Shown one piece after another: positions 45,315 to 54,897 of a stretch of 64,000 bases of DNA; within the stretch, counting starts at the first letter, position 1, and every line of letters starts with the position of its first letter. Source of the stretch: Cryobacterium algoritolerans (GTDB lineage: Bacteria > Actinomycetota > Actinomycetes > Actinomycetales > Microbacteriaceae). Where the stretch lies: positions 1-64,000 of the forward strand of contig NZ_SOFP01000083.1 of assembly GCF_004402785.1 (NCBI RefSeq). The letters are read 5' to 3'. Below the pieces are notes generated by a model that saw only the letters and a list, made by a program, of their open reading frames with translations, ran no database searches and was not told where the DNA came from. A program made the translations under genes and the position numbers.

Positions 45315-45860
45315 CTACTTGTCGCTTACCTTGTCGGCGGGCACGGCAGCGGCGGGAGCGTCGGCTTCCGTCGCGGCAGGAGCGTCGACCTTGGCGGGAG
45401 CAGCCTTGACGGCCGCGGCGGCTGCTGCCGACGCAGGCTTCACGGATGCGGCAACCTTGGCGGCCGGAGCGGCAGCGGCGGCCTCAGCCTTGGCTGCGAT
45501 GACCTTCGGGTTGGCTGCCTTGCGGGCGGCCTTCTCGGCGGCAAGCTTGCTCGCGACGGCAACCTGGGCGATGCCTTCTTCTGCGCGGAGGACCTTGGTG
45601 CGCATGACTGCCTCGGACAGCTTCAACTGGCGGTCGAGCTCGGCCGTCGCAGAAGCGTTCGCGGTGAAGTCGACGACGGCATAGATGCCCTCGGTCTTCT
45701 TGTTGATCTCGTATGCGAGACGGCGGCGACCCCAAACGTCAACCTTGTCAATCGTTCCGCCATCGTTGCGAACAACGTTGAGGAACTTGTCAAGGCTGGG
45801 AGCTACGGTGCGCTCATCGATCTCGGGATCGAGGATAACCATCAACTCGTACTGATGCAT
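45315..45860 (-). CDS. rpsF: 30S ribosomal protein S6 with long Ala/Lys/Pro tail
   Basis: 181 aa. The S6 core (about 1-97: [23 protein letters not shown]...[11 protein letters not shown]...VMRTKVLR) is normal. The remaining ~85 residues are an Ala-rich, Lys/Pro/Val-containing low-complexity extension ([20 protein letters not shown] and similar). First gene of the operon; the upstream AGGAGG-like site overlaps the leader. Confidence 0.95.
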   Translation of the reverse strand: MHQYELMVILDPEIDERTVAPSLDKFLNVVRNDGGTIDKVDVWGRRRLAYEINKKTEGIYAVVDFTANASATAELDRQLKLSEAVMRTKVLRAEEGIAQVAVASKLAAEKAARKAANPKVIAAKAEAAAAAPAAKVAASVKPASAAAAAAVKAAPAKVDAPAATEADAPAAAVPADKVSDK

Positions 45861-46317
45861 GACTAACCCACCTCCTTCGGACTAAACGGCTGCAGAATCT
45901 CTGCAACAGGAGGGTTGTGCATGTGTCGAACGCGGAGGCCGGGATTCCGGCACGCAGACAACCTGCCAAGACTACCGGATGCGACGGCCGTTCGCCACCG
46001 CTCCGGCCAGGCGCCCTCCGCGACTGGCAACGACGATCCTGCCGTCGCGACCCACACCGGCGCCGGTCACACCGACGACGGGGCAAAAATCCACGACAGT
46101 GCCTCCCCGTGGAGGAGAAGCAGGCCACCCCGGCATCGGGACCGCGGCTGCTGCGCGACGGCTGCTGCTGCTGCGCGACGGCTGCTGCTGCTGCGCGACG
46201 ACAACGGTTTCGCGACTGCGGCGGCACGGCATCGGTTTCGCGACGGCGGCGGTTTCGCGACGGCCGTTACCTCGCGACGGCCGTTACCTCGCGACGGCCG
46301 TTACTTCGCGACGGCCG
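45861..46317. other. Intergenic region with rpsF leader and degenerate GC-rich repeats
   Basis: 457 bp between rpsF and the sugar-binding-protein gene. It should hold the rpsF promoter (not resolved). The part near the binding-protein gene consists of repeats listed separately. No credible gene. Confidence 0.45.
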
Positions 46318-46324
46318 TTACTTC
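46146..46324. repeat. 20-bp and 17-bp tandem repeats at the 3' end of the binding-protein gene
   Basis: Two full and one shortened copy of GGCTGCTGCTGCTGCGCGAC (46146-46199), a degenerate stretch of GGTTTCGCGAC units, then four copies of the 17-mer GCGACGGCCGTTACYTC (46257-46324). The stop codon of the gene (46318-46320) lies in the gene-proximal 17-mer, so each copy repeats the gene's last codons plus stop. Confidence 0.9.
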
Positions 46325-47652
46325 GCGACGGCCGCGTTGGCGGCGTCCTGCGCGGCCTTCACACCCTCGGCGACGGGGGTGCGGCCGAGGAAGACCTCCT
46401 GCAGCAGTGGTCGCATCGCGTTGTCGGCGGCCGGCCAGCCGCCGCCCATGATGGCTGGCGCGGAGCCATTCTTGAGCACGTCGTAGAACGGGCGTATGTC
46501 GACCTTTTTGGCGGCCCAGTAGGCCGTGTAGTCCGCCTGGGCGGCCGTGACGGCCGGGGACGCGGACCCGTTGGCACCGATGTAGCTGGATCCCCGGGAG
46601 CTCCCGAGCCACTCGAGCACGCGCTTCGTCTCTGCGGGATGGGCGGAGGAGGTGCTGCCGGCGGCCACGATGCCGTCAACGCCGCTGACCGCTCCGGCCG
46701 GACCGGCCGGGAGCCGGGTGACGCCCCAGGCGAACGAGGCACCGTCGTTGACGTTGGCGAGATTGTAGACGCCGCTCTGGAAGAGCGCCATTTTACCCTG
46801 CAGGAACTGGTCACGACTGAAGTCGCCGTTGGTGTTCGTGTCGGCCGCAGACGGCGCCACATGGGCGGTGTTGATCAGGTCGACGAGGTACGCGAACGCC
46901 GCCGTCCCCTTCGGCGAGGCGAAGGAGTACTCCTCGCCGTCCTGGAAGGCCGCGCCACCGGAGGCGACGTAGTTCAGCAGCATGGCCTGCAGGTCGTAGC
47001 CCGCGTTGTAGCCGTACTGGGCCAGGCTGGTACCGTCGAAGCCGGGGCTGTCGGCCCTCTTCCCGTTCGTGTCCTTCGTCAGCTTCTTCAATGCCGGGAG
47101 AAGGGTGTCTGCAGCCCCGGTCGGATCCCAGTGCAGGTCCGCGATGTCGGCCGGAGTCAGGCCGGCCTGCGCGAGCAGGTCAGCGTTGTAGTACACGGCG
47201 ATGCCGGGGTCGGCGAGCTGCGGAACCCCCCAGAGCACTCCGTCGCGGGTGTACTGCTTGACGACGGCCGGGGACCACCCGGCGGCGGCATCCGCGCCCA
47301 GCGCCCTGTCGATGTTGAGCAGCGCGCCGGCGTCGGCATACGCCGGGTAGTCGCCGCCGTCCACCCAGAAGACGTCATCGACGTTCTTGCCGGCCACGTC
47401 GGTGCGCAGTTTCGTCCAGTAGTCGGCCCAGGGGATCACGGTCACCGTGACGTCGATGTCCGGGTTCTTCTTTTCGAAGGCGACGAAAGATGCCTCGTAG
47501 GCCTTGGCAACCTGGTCATCCCAGAGCCGCACGGTGACCGTCGTCTTCGCGGCGGAGGCCTGGCCGCCGACGGTCAGTGCCGTCACCGCCCCGGCGATGA
47601 CGAGTACCGCGGCAAGCGCGCTGGCGGCGATGACTGTGGAACGCTTGGGCAT
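46318..47652 (-). CDS. Sugar ABC transporter extracellular substrate-binding protein
   Basis: 444 aa. Family-1 extracellular binding protein: VTVRLWDDQVAKAYEASF near the N-terminus, DDVFWVDGGDYPAYADAGALL, GVPQLADPGIAVYYN. The signal peptide has no cysteine, so it is not a lipoprotein; it may be secreted or remain tethered by an uncleaved helix, unusual for a Gram-positive. It is the last gene of the transporter operon. Substrate unknown. Confidence 0.88.
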   Translation of the reverse strand: MPKRSTVIAASALAAVLVIAGAVTALTVGGQASAAKTTVTVRLWDDQVAKAYEASFVAFEKKNPDIDVTVTVIPWADYWTKLRTDVAGKNVDDVFWVDGGDYPAYADAGALLNIDRALGADAAAGWSPAVVKQYTRDGVLWGVPQLADPGIAVYYNADLLAQAGLTPADIADLHWDPTGAADTLLPALKKLTKDTNGKRADSPGFDGTSLAQYGYNAGYDLQAMLLNYVASGGAAFQDGEEYSFASPKGTAAFAYLVDLINTAHVAPSAADTNTNGDFSRDQFLQGKMALFQSGVYNLANVNDGASFAWGVTRLPAGPAGAVSGVDGIVAAGSTSSAHPAETKRVLEWLGSSRGSSYIGANGSASPAVTAAQADYTAYWAAKKVDIRPFYDVLKNGSAPAIMGGGWPAADNAMRPLLQEVFLGRTPVAEGVKAAQDAANAAVAK

Positions 47653-47697
47653 TGGTGTCCTTCGGGGGAGTCTGGACGACGCTGGGAAACCCTAATC

Positions 47698-48519
47698 CTA
47701 CTTAAAACCGGAGATGGTGATGGACCGCACGAACTGCCGTTGGAAGACCAGAAAGAGCGCCAGCAGGGGCACCAGGGCCAGTGTGGTTGCGGCCATCACG
47801 AGGGTCCAGTTGCCGTTGAACTGGCTCTGCAGGGACGCCGTCGCCACGGTGACCACCCGCCACTGCGGCCCGGTGGTGACGACGAGCGGCCACATGAAGC
47901 TGTTCCAATGGCTGACGATCGTGATCAGGGTCAGGGTCGCGATGATCGGCTTCGACAGCGGCACCACGATCTCCACCAGCACGTCCAGTGTGTTCGCCCC
48001 GTCGAGCCTGGCCGCGTCGATCAGCTCCTGCGGGATGCCCCGGAAATACTCCCGCAGGAGGAAGACCGCGTAGGGGGACGCGAACGCGAACGGCAGCACG
48101 AGGCTCCAGAACGAGTTGCGCAGCCCGGCCTGCGTCATCATCAGGTAGAGCGGGATGATCAGCACCACCGGCGGGATCATCAGCGTCGACAGGTAGACCC
48201 AGAACAGCACCTGGCGGCCCGGGAAGTCCACCCGGGCGAATGCGTACGCCGCGAGGATCGAGCAGACCAGCTGACCGATCAGGATGAGCACGGCCGCGAG
48301 CAGGGTGACCAGCACGGCACGGCCGAACTCGGCCGGTCCGGTCAGGACCCGCACGATGTTCTCGACGGTGAACGGGTCCGGCCAGGCCAGCACGGACTGG
48401 CCGGCGAACTGCTCCCGGGTCTTGAAGGCGGTGAGGATGCTCAGCAGGAATGGCGCCAGCGTGAACGAGGCCCCGAGGCCGAGCACCAGGTAGACGCCCA
48501 CGGTCCTAGTCCATTTCAT
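47698..48519 (-). CDS. Carbohydrate ABC transporter permease (MalG type)
   Basis: 273 aa, six helices. The EAA loop is visible as PQELIDAARLDGANTLDVLV. N-terminal VYLVLGLGASFTLAPFLLSI. Start overlaps the other permease by 14 bp. Confidence 0.93.
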   Translation of the reverse strand: MKWTRTVGVYLVLGLGASFTLAPFLLSILTAFKTREQFAGQSVLAWPDPFTVENIVRVLTGPAEFGRAVLVTLLAAVLILIGQLVCSILAAYAFARVDFPGRQVLFWVYLSTLMIPPVVLIIPLYLMMTQAGLRNSFWSLVLPFAFASPYAVFLLREYFRGIPQELIDAARLDGANTLDVLVEIVVPLSKPIIATLTLITIVSHWNSFMWPLVVTTGPQWRVVTVATASLQSQFNGNWTLVMAATTLALVPLLALFLVFQRQFVRSITISGFK

Positions 48520-49402
48520 AGGTGACCCTCCGGCGAAAGTACAGCTGCTGCGCGAGGGTGATGACGACCAGGACGACGAGCAGCACGACCGCCATCACGG
48601 CGGCACGGCCCAGGTCGAACGCGCTGAACGCCTCATAGTAGATCCGGGCGGCGACGACATCCGTCGTGTGGGCAGGGCCGCCCTGGGTCAGCGCGTAGAC
48701 CTGGTCGAACACCTGGAAGGCCGAGATCACGGTGGTGACGAGCACGAAGAACATGGTGGGGCGCAGCAGCGGGATCTTGATCTGCCAGAACATGGCCACC
48801 GGGCCGGCGCCGTCGATCCGCGCCGCCTCCAGAATCTGCTCGGGAATATTGAGCAGCCCCGCCATGAAAAACAGGGTGACGTAGCCGACATTAGTCCAGA
48901 TCACAACGGCCGCCACGGTCGGCAGGGCCAGTGCGGGGTCGCTCAGCCATTCGATCCTGGCCCCGACGAGGGCGTTCAGGGCGCCGTTCGTGGGCGCGAG
49001 GATCCATTTCCAGACCACGCCGAGGGCGAGCGGGGCGCAGATCCACGGCAGCACGTAGATGGTGCGGAACCAGGCGGAGCCGGGCAGGTCCCGGGTGAGC
49101 AGCGAGGCCGCGCCCAGCCCGATCATGGTCTGAATCGGAACAACGAGGGCCACGAACAGGATGGTCACCAGCAGGGAATTGCCGAACACACCGTCCGACA
49201 GCACAGACCGGTAGTTGTCGATGCCGACGAAGCTGATCGGGCCGATCAGGTCCCAGCTCTGAAAGCTGAGCCACACCACCACGAGCACAGGCAGCAGCAT
49301 GAAGCAGACAACCCCGAACAGGCTCGGCGCCAGCAGTGCGTAACCGGTTATCGTGTTGCGCCGACGGATGCCGGGGTGACTTCTCCGGCGGCTACTCGCC
49401 AC
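48506..49402 (-). CDS. Sugar ABC transporter permease (MalF type)
   Basis: 298 aa from GTG at 49402. Six helices, EAA loop PEQILEAARIDGAGPVAMFW. The start was chosen because longer readings run far into cca; even this one overlaps the cca stop by 11 bp. No ATPase gene is present, so a shared MsmK/MsiK-like ATPase encoded elsewhere is expected. Confidence 0.9.
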   Translation of the reverse strand: MASSRRRSHPGIRRRNTITGYALLAPSLFGVVCFMLLPVLVVVWLSFQSWDLIGPISFVGIDNYRSVLSDGVFGNSLLVTILFVALVVPIQTMIGLGAASLLTRDLPGSAWFRTIYVLPWICAPLALGVVWKWILAPTNGALNALVGARIEWLSDPALALPTVAAVVIWTNVGYVTLFFMAGLLNIPEQILEAARIDGAGPVAMFWQIKIPLLRPTMFFVLVTTVISAFQVFDQVYALTQGGPAHTTDVVAARIYYEAFSAFDLGRAAVMAVVLLVVLVVITLAQQLYFRRRVTYEMD

Positions 49403-50831
49403 GCCCTGCCCACCAGGCTCGTAACCGGCGCGTTGCCTCTTCCGCGCCCAGCGGCCCGTCATCGAGGCGCTGATCGAGCAGGTAGCGGTAGGCCTCGCCC
49501 ACCTCCCGACCCGGGCGCACGCCGAGAGCCGCCATGATCTGTTCGCCGTCGAGGTCTGGGCGCACCGCGGCCATCTCCTCCTGCTCGGCGAGTTCGCGGA
49601 TCCTCTGTTCGAGGTCGTCGTAGGCGAAGCCCAGGCGGTCGGCCTTGCGCCGATTCCGGGTCGTCACGTCCGCGCGGGTCAGGATGTGCAGGCGTTCTAG
49701 CTGGTCGCCGGCATCCCGCACGTAGCGGCGCACCGCCGAGTCGGTCCAGGCTCCTTCGCTGTAGCCGAAGAACCGCAGGTGCAGTTCGATCAGCTTGGAG
49801 ACGGCGGCGATGGTGTCGTTGTCGAAGCGCAGGGCGCGCAGCCGCTTCCTGGCCAGCTTCGAGCCGACCAGGTCGTGGTGGTAGAAGCTGACCACGCCGC
49901 CCGGTTCGAGCTTGCGGGTCGCCGGCTTGCCGATGTCGTGCAGGAGCGCCGCCAACCGCACGATCAGGTCGGGTCCGTCAAACCCGCCGCGGGACTTCTC
50001 ATAGCCGATCGCCTGGTCGAGCACGGTGAGCGTGTGCTGGTAGACGTCCTTGTGATGGTGGTGCTCGTCGACCTCGAGCCGCAGGGCCGGGATCTCGGGT
50101 AGTACCCGGTCGAAGAGGCCGGACTCGACCAGAAGTTCCAGGCCGCCGTGCGGACTGTCGGAACGCAGCAGTTTGGACAGCTCCTCGCGGACCCGTTCGG
50201 CAGAGATGTTTCGAATGCTGTCGGCCATTGCCTCCATCGCCACCGCGGTGTCGAGGTCGAGGCGGAAGCCCAGCTGAGCCGTGAAGCGGGCGGCCCGCAT
50301 CATCCGCAACGGGTCGTCGCCGAATGACACCTCGGGCGAGATCGGGGTGCGCAGGACTCCGGCGAGCAGGTCGTCGATTCCGTTTGCCGGGTCAACGAGG
50401 GTGAGTTCGGGCAGGCGGAGGGCCAGGGCATTCACCGTGAAGTCGCGACGGAGAAGATCGTCCTCGAGGCTCAGGCCGAAGACGACCTCGGGCTTGCGGG
50501 TCTGCCCGTCGTAGCTGTCGGCCCGGTAGGTGGTGATCTCGACGGTTTCGCCGGCGACCCTGGCTCCGATGGTGCCGAACGCACGGCCGATGTCCCACTG
50601 GGCGTCTGAGAGCGGCTTCACAATCTCGAGGATCTGATCCGGGGTGGCATCCGTGGTGAAATCGAGGTCATTGATCGGACGATCGAGGAACGCATCCCGG
50701 ACCGGTCCGCCGACGAGGGCCAACTCGTGGCCGGCCACGGCAAACGCGTGCGCCAGGGCCGAAACCGGGGGAGTAGCAGCCAGGTCGCCCAGCCGCGTGA
50801 GGGCTGTCGCGACGCTCTGCATGACCCCCAT
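49392..50831 (-). CDS. cca: CCA tRNA nucleotidyltransferase
   Basis: 479 aa. Class II nucleotidyltransferase head: LVGGPVRDAFL, NDLDFTTDA (catalytic DxD), RRDFTVNALAL, then an HD domain (HHHHKDVYQHTLTVLD; LLHDIGKPAT). It adds or repairs the 3' CCA of tRNAs, which the tRNA-Gly gene here does not encode. Start ATG 50831; ATG 50822 is an alternative. Divergent from the DUF6049-type gene. Confidence 0.94.
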   Translation of the reverse strand: MGVMQSVATALTRLGDLAATPPVSALAHAFAVAGHELALVGGPVRDAFLDRPINDLDFTTDATPDQILEIVKPLSDAQWDIGRAFGTIGARVAGETVEITTYRADSYDGQTRKPEVVFGLSLEDDLLRRDFTVNALALRLPELTLVDPANGIDDLLAGVLRTPISPEVSFGDDPLRMMRAARFTAQLGFRLDLDTAVAMEAMADSIRNISAERVREELSKLLRSDSPHGGLELLVESGLFDRVLPEIPALRLEVDEHHHHKDVYQHTLTVLDQAIGYEKSRGGFDGPDLIVRLAALLHDIGKPATRKLEPGGVVSFYHHDLVGSKLARKRLRALRFDNDTIAAVSKLIELHLRFFGYSEGAWTDSAVRRYVRDAGDQLERLHILTRADVTTRNRRKADRLGFAYDDLEQRIRELAEQEEMAAVRPDLDGEQIMAALGVRPGREVGEAYRYLLDQRLDDGPLGAEEATRRLRAWWAGRGE

Positions 50832-50902
50832 GTTAGTTGCTGGGCGCGTCACCGCCCGCCCCGGGCCGGATATCCCAGCCCGCACGCCGTAGAATCCCCT
50901 AC

Positions 50903-53212
50903 ATGGTGGCCGATTCAATTCCTGCGCGTCGGCCTGCGCTCCCCGAACCGCGCTCTGGTCGCCGTCGGCCGGTCGGGGCACTGCTCGGCGCAGTCCTCGC
51001 CCTCGTTCTGGCCGCGACGGCCCCTCTCGCCGCCTCCGCCGTTCCCGCCGCGGGTGCGACCGGCCCGGCACGCGTCACGACCAGTGCCGTCCCCGCCGAT
51101 TCGGTGCGCATCGCCGTTGCCCCGGTGTCACTGAAGCCGTTGCACGCCGGAGAAGACCTCATCGTCACGGTCACCATCAAGAACGGGACCGCGGACCCGA
51201 TCGCCCCCGGCACGATCGATCTCTACCTTGCCGAGCGCGCTTTGACCAGCCGTTCCGCCCTGAATAACTGGCTCCGCCCCGAGAAGGCAGGGAAGCCGGG
51301 CGACCTGATGACGAGCGAGGCGATGAAGGCCCCCGTGCAACCCGATAGCACCGAGATCCTCACCGTCTCCGTGCCGGCCGACTCCGTGGGCCTCACCACC
51401 GGGAACGCGTGGGGTGCCCGCGGCATCGCGGTCACCCTGACCGACAACGGCGATGTCAAGGCCCAGGGCCGTGGCACGTTCGTCTGGTATTCCAACGAGA
51501 AACTGACCCCAGTGAACGTCGCCGTGGTCATGCCGATCACGGCACCGGAGCAGGCGACCGGCCTGATCCCCGAGAAGGCGCTCGAAACGTTCACGAGCCC
51601 GACCGGGGTGCTCACCCGGCAGCTGGATGGTGTGGTCGACCGCCCGGTGGCCATCGCCATCGACCCGCGGATCATCGTGTCCATCCGCATCCTGGGCAGT
51701 TCGGCGCCGCCCAGCGCGATCGCCTGGCTCGACCAGCTGAGCCGGGCAAAAAACGAGATATTCCCGCTCAGCTATGCGGATGCGGACCTCGCCCTCCAGA
51801 CGCAGGCCGGGGCCGCGAGTCTGATCATGCCAACCTCATTCGACCAGGCGATCGACCCCACCCTGTTCACCACCCCTACCGCGACAGTCACGCCGACCCC
51901 GCCGGCGACAGCGACCGTGCCTCCTTCCCCCTCCAGCACCCCGGCACCGTCCGCCACCACCACCACCACCACCACCCAGCCGCCCGGGCCGGTCGGCGGA
52001 GCCGCCCCGACCACCGAACAGCTGCTCGCCTGGGACTACACCGCGACCGACATCGGCTGGCCACACGAGGGTTCCGTTGCCGCCGCCGACCTCCCGATCT
52101 TCGGGGCCGTCGGCCTCAGCACGACGATCCTTTCCGGCAAGAATGTGAGCCGGTCCGACAGTGACATCACCCCGAACACCGCCGTTGCCCTGGGTGACGG
52201 GGCCGGCACCGGGCTCGTCATAGACGACCCGCTCTCCCAGGCCCTCCGCACGGCCGCCCTGTCGACGTCCGACGACGCCTGGCGTGAGGCCATGGCCGAG
52301 GTTGGATCGCAACTCGCCGTGGTCTCGGCTGAGAAGCCCGGCACGACCCGCACCCTTCTCGCCACCCTCGATCGCGGCTGGCCGCCGAGCGCCGCACGAC
52401 TCGGTCAAACGCTCGATGCCCTCGCTGCCCTCTCCTGGCACGCACCGGCCACGCTCACCGCCGCGCGTGCCGCCACCACCACCGCCGTCAAATTCGAGGG
52501 CCGCACCGAACCCGCAGAGCGCGCCGAACTAGCCAGGCGACTGCTCGCACGCGAGACCGAGGTGGTCGCGTTCTCCTCGGCACTGACCGCCCCCCTGAGG
52601 GTGACCGCCGAACACCGCCTCACCGTGCTCTCGCTACTGTCGAATTCCTGGGCATCCCAGCCGGGCAGCTGGAGGGACGCCGTCGGCACCAGCCTGGTCG
52701 ATTCCTCCGCCCTGCTCCGTTCCGTCTCGGTCTCGACCAAGGGGCCGATCAACGTCCTCGGCAGCAAGGTGGACATCCCCGTCACTCTGGACAACACCCT
52801 GGGCCAGGCCGTCACCGTGCGCGTGCAGGTTGTCCCGTCGAACGGCCGCCTGCTGGTCGGCAGTGACGTCGAGTCCACGATCGAGGCGCAATCCGCCCGC
52901 ACCGTGCTGATCCCCGTGACCTCGGCGGTCGGGAACGGCGCGGTGACCCTGCGGGTGACCCTGTTCACCCCAGCCGGCACCCTGATCGACCAGCCCGCCC
53001 TCATCCCGATCAACGTGCGGGCTGACTGGGAGGGCCTGGGGTCGATTATCTTCGCCGCCGCCGTCGTGCTGTTCTTCGGCTTCGGGGTGTGGCGCAACAT
53101 CCTGCGCCGACGCCGGGATCGTGAAGACCCCGGCACTGCCACCGACCCGGCCGCCGCCGTCGAAGTTCTCCCAGCCTCCTCGAACGCGGCCGAGACGGAG
53201 CCGCATGCCTGA
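50903..53212 (+). CDS. DUF6049-type cell-envelope protein (Rv3909-like)
   Basis: 769 aa. Signal peptide (GALLGAVLALVLAATAPLAASA), large extracytoplasmic part, a Thr/Pro-rich linker (about 320-365), and one C-terminal helix (IIFAAAVVLFFGFGVW) with a basic cytoplasmic tail. A TAGAAT -10 (50890-50895) ends 7 nt before the ATG, consistent with a leaderless mRNA. Overlaps murJ by 8 bp. The position between cca and murJ matches the mycobacterial Rv3909 locus, so a role with MurJ in the envelope is likely. Confidence 0.85.
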   Translation: MVADSIPARRPALPEPRSGRRRPVGALLGAVLALVLAATAPLAASAVPAAGATGPARVTTSAVPADSVRIAVAPVSLKPLHAGEDLIVTVTIKNGTADPIAPGTIDLYLAERALTSRSALNNWLRPEKAGKPGDLMTSEAMKAPVQPDSTEILTVSVPADSVGLTTGNAWGARGIAVTLTDNGDVKAQGRGTFVWYSNEKLTPVNVAVVMPITAPEQATGLIPEKALETFTSPTGVLTRQLDGVVDRPVAIAIDPRIIVSIRILGSSAPPSAIAWLDQLSRAKNEIFPLSYADADLALQTQAGAASLIMPTSFDQAIDPTLFTTPTATVTPTPPATATVPPSPSSTPAPSATTTTTTTQPPGPVGGAAPTTEQLLAWDYTATDIGWPHEGSVAAADLPIFGAVGLSTTILSGKNVSRSDSDITPNTAVALGDGAGTGLVIDDPLSQALRTAALSTSDDAWREAMAEVGSQLAVVSAEKPGTTRTLLATLDRGWPPSAARLGQTLDALAALSWHAPATLTAARAATTTAVKFEGRTEPAERAELARRLLARETEVVAFSSALTAPLRVTAEHRLTVLSLLSNSWASQPGSWRDAVGTSLVDSSALLRSVSVSTKGPINVLGSKVDIPVTLDNTLGQAVTVRVQVVPSNGRLLVGSDVESTIEAQSARTVLIPVTSAVGNGAVTLRVTLFTPAGTLIDQPALIPINVRADWEGLGSIIFAAAVVLFFGFGVWRNILRRRRDREDPGTATDPAAAVEVLPASSNAAETEPHA

Positions 53213-54821
53213 GACCGGCAGCATCGGGCGTGCAAGCGCCTTCCTGGCCTCGGGCACGATCGTGTCCCGCATCCTTGGCTTCATCAAACTGATCGTGCTC
53301 GCCGGTGTGATCGGCCAGGTCGGCCAGAGCACGAACGCGTTCGCCGTCTCCAACCAGTTGCCGAACACCGTCTACGTGATCGTCGCCGGCGGCGTGCTCA
53401 CGGCGGTACTGGTGCCCCAGATCGTGCGTGCCAGCCTGCACGCCGACGGTGGCACGGCCTACATCAACAAGCTCGTCACCCTCGCCCTCGTCATCGTTGG
53501 CGTCACGACCGTCGTTGCGACTGCGCTCGCCCCGGTGCTGACCCTGCTCTACGCGCCGAACATGAAGCCTGGGGCGCTGGCCCTGGCCACCGCGTTTGCG
53601 TTCTGGTGCCTGCCGCAGATCTTCTTCTATGGCCTGTACACGGTGCTCGGCGAGGTGCTCAACGCCCGCAAGTCGTTCGGCCCCTTCACCTGGGTGCCCG
53701 TGCTCAACAATGTCGTCGCGATCGTGGGCCTGGTCGTCTTTTCCTTGCTCTACGGCGCCGACCCGGACGGCGTGCGCCTGGCAGGGGAGTTCACCCCGGC
53801 GATGATCGCGGTGCTGGCGGGAAGCGCCACCCTCGGTGTCGTGCTGCAAGCAGTCGTGCTGTTCTATTTCTGGCACCGGATCGGGCTGCGCTTCCGACCG
53901 GACTTCCACTTCCGCGGGGTCGGACTCGGCGCGGCCGGCAAGATGGCGAGCTGGACCTTCGGGATGCTGCTGCTGACCACACTCGCGGGCATCGTCGAAA
54001 CACGGGTGGTCACCCTGGCCGGCGACACCGATGCGTCCGTTGCCGTGCTGAACACCGCGTGGCTGATCTTCATGTTGCCCCACTCGGTGATCACGGTCTC
54101 GGTGGCCACGGCCTACTTCACCCGGATGAGCGAACACGCGGCGGTCGGCAAGCTCGACCTGGTGCGCACGGATGCGTCGTCCGCCATCCGCGGAACGACC
54201 CTCATCATCGTGATTGCCTCCGCCGTGATCGCCGTCTGCGCCTACCCGTTCGCCGCGGTCTTCGTCTCCAAGTTCGGCCAGGTCCAGGGCATCGGAAACG
54301 TGATCGTCGCCTACGTGATCGGCCTGGTCGCCTTCTGCATTCTCTTCGTCATCCAGCGCACGTTCTACGCGCTCGGAGACACCCGCACGCCGTTCTTTTT
54401 CACCCTGTTCCAGGTGGTGCTCGTCATCGTCGGCGTTCTCGCCTGCGCCCTCCTGCCGACCGAGTGGATCGCAGCCGGCATCGCCCTCACGGTCACGGTA
54501 TCCGGGATCGCCCAGGCCGTCCTCGCGGCCTGGCTGCTGCGCCGGCGGCTCGGCGGAATCGACGGCAGGCGCATCGCCCGCAGCCTGGTCAAATATTTCG
54601 TGGCTACCTTGCCGCCCGTCGCGCTCGGCCTCGTGCTGCTCTCCGTTCTCGGCGGCACGCAAGAGGGCGGCTTCGCCCTCTCGGGGAAAGCACAGGCCAT
54701 CGCCTCGATGCTGGTGATCGGCGCATCCATGTCGGTCGTCTACCTCGGCCTGCTCCTGCTGATGCGCAGCGACGAACTCCGTGGCTTCCTCGCCCCGGTG
54801 TTCGCCCGCCTCCGACGCTGA
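53205..54821 (+). CDS. murJ: Lipid II flippase MurJ
   Basis: 538 aa, about 14 helices. MOP-superfamily pattern: GRASAFLASGTIVSRILGFIK, LPNTVYVIVAGGVLTAVLVP, FFYGLYTVLGEVLNARKSFG. It flips undecaprenyl-linked lipid II for peptidoglycan synthesis. Start at MPETGSIG overlaps the upstream gene. No kinase-like C-terminal extension as in mycobacterial MviN. Confidence 0.94.
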   Translation: MPETGSIGRASAFLASGTIVSRILGFIKLIVLAGVIGQVGQSTNAFAVSNQLPNTVYVIVAGGVLTAVLVPQIVRASLHADGGTAYINKLVTLALVIVGVTTVVATALAPVLTLLYAPNMKPGALALATAFAFWCLPQIFFYGLYTVLGEVLNARKSFGPFTWVPVLNNVVAIVGLVVFSLLYGADPDGVRLAGEFTPAMIAVLAGSATLGVVLQAVVLFYFWHRIGLRFRPDFHFRGVGLGAAGKMASWTFGMLLLTTLAGIVETRVVTLAGDTDASVAVLNTAWLIFMLPHSVITVSVATAYFTRMSEHAAVGKLDLVRTDASSAIRGTTLIIVIASAVIAVCAYPFAAVFVSKFGQVQGIGNVIVAYVIGLVAFCILFVIQRTFYALGDTRTPFFFTLFQVVLVIVGVLACALLPTEWIAAGIALTVTVSGIAQAVLAAWLLRRRLGGIDGRRIARSLVKYFVATLPPVALGLVLLSVLGGTQEGGFALSGKAQAIASMLVIGASMSVVYLGLLLLMRSDELRGFLAPVFARLRR

Positions 54822-54897
54822 ACGCCGTCCCCACCGATCCCGGAGCGGGTCATCCTCGCGCCCGGCTGTGTGCTCGCTGTGGGCGGACCGGGGGCGC

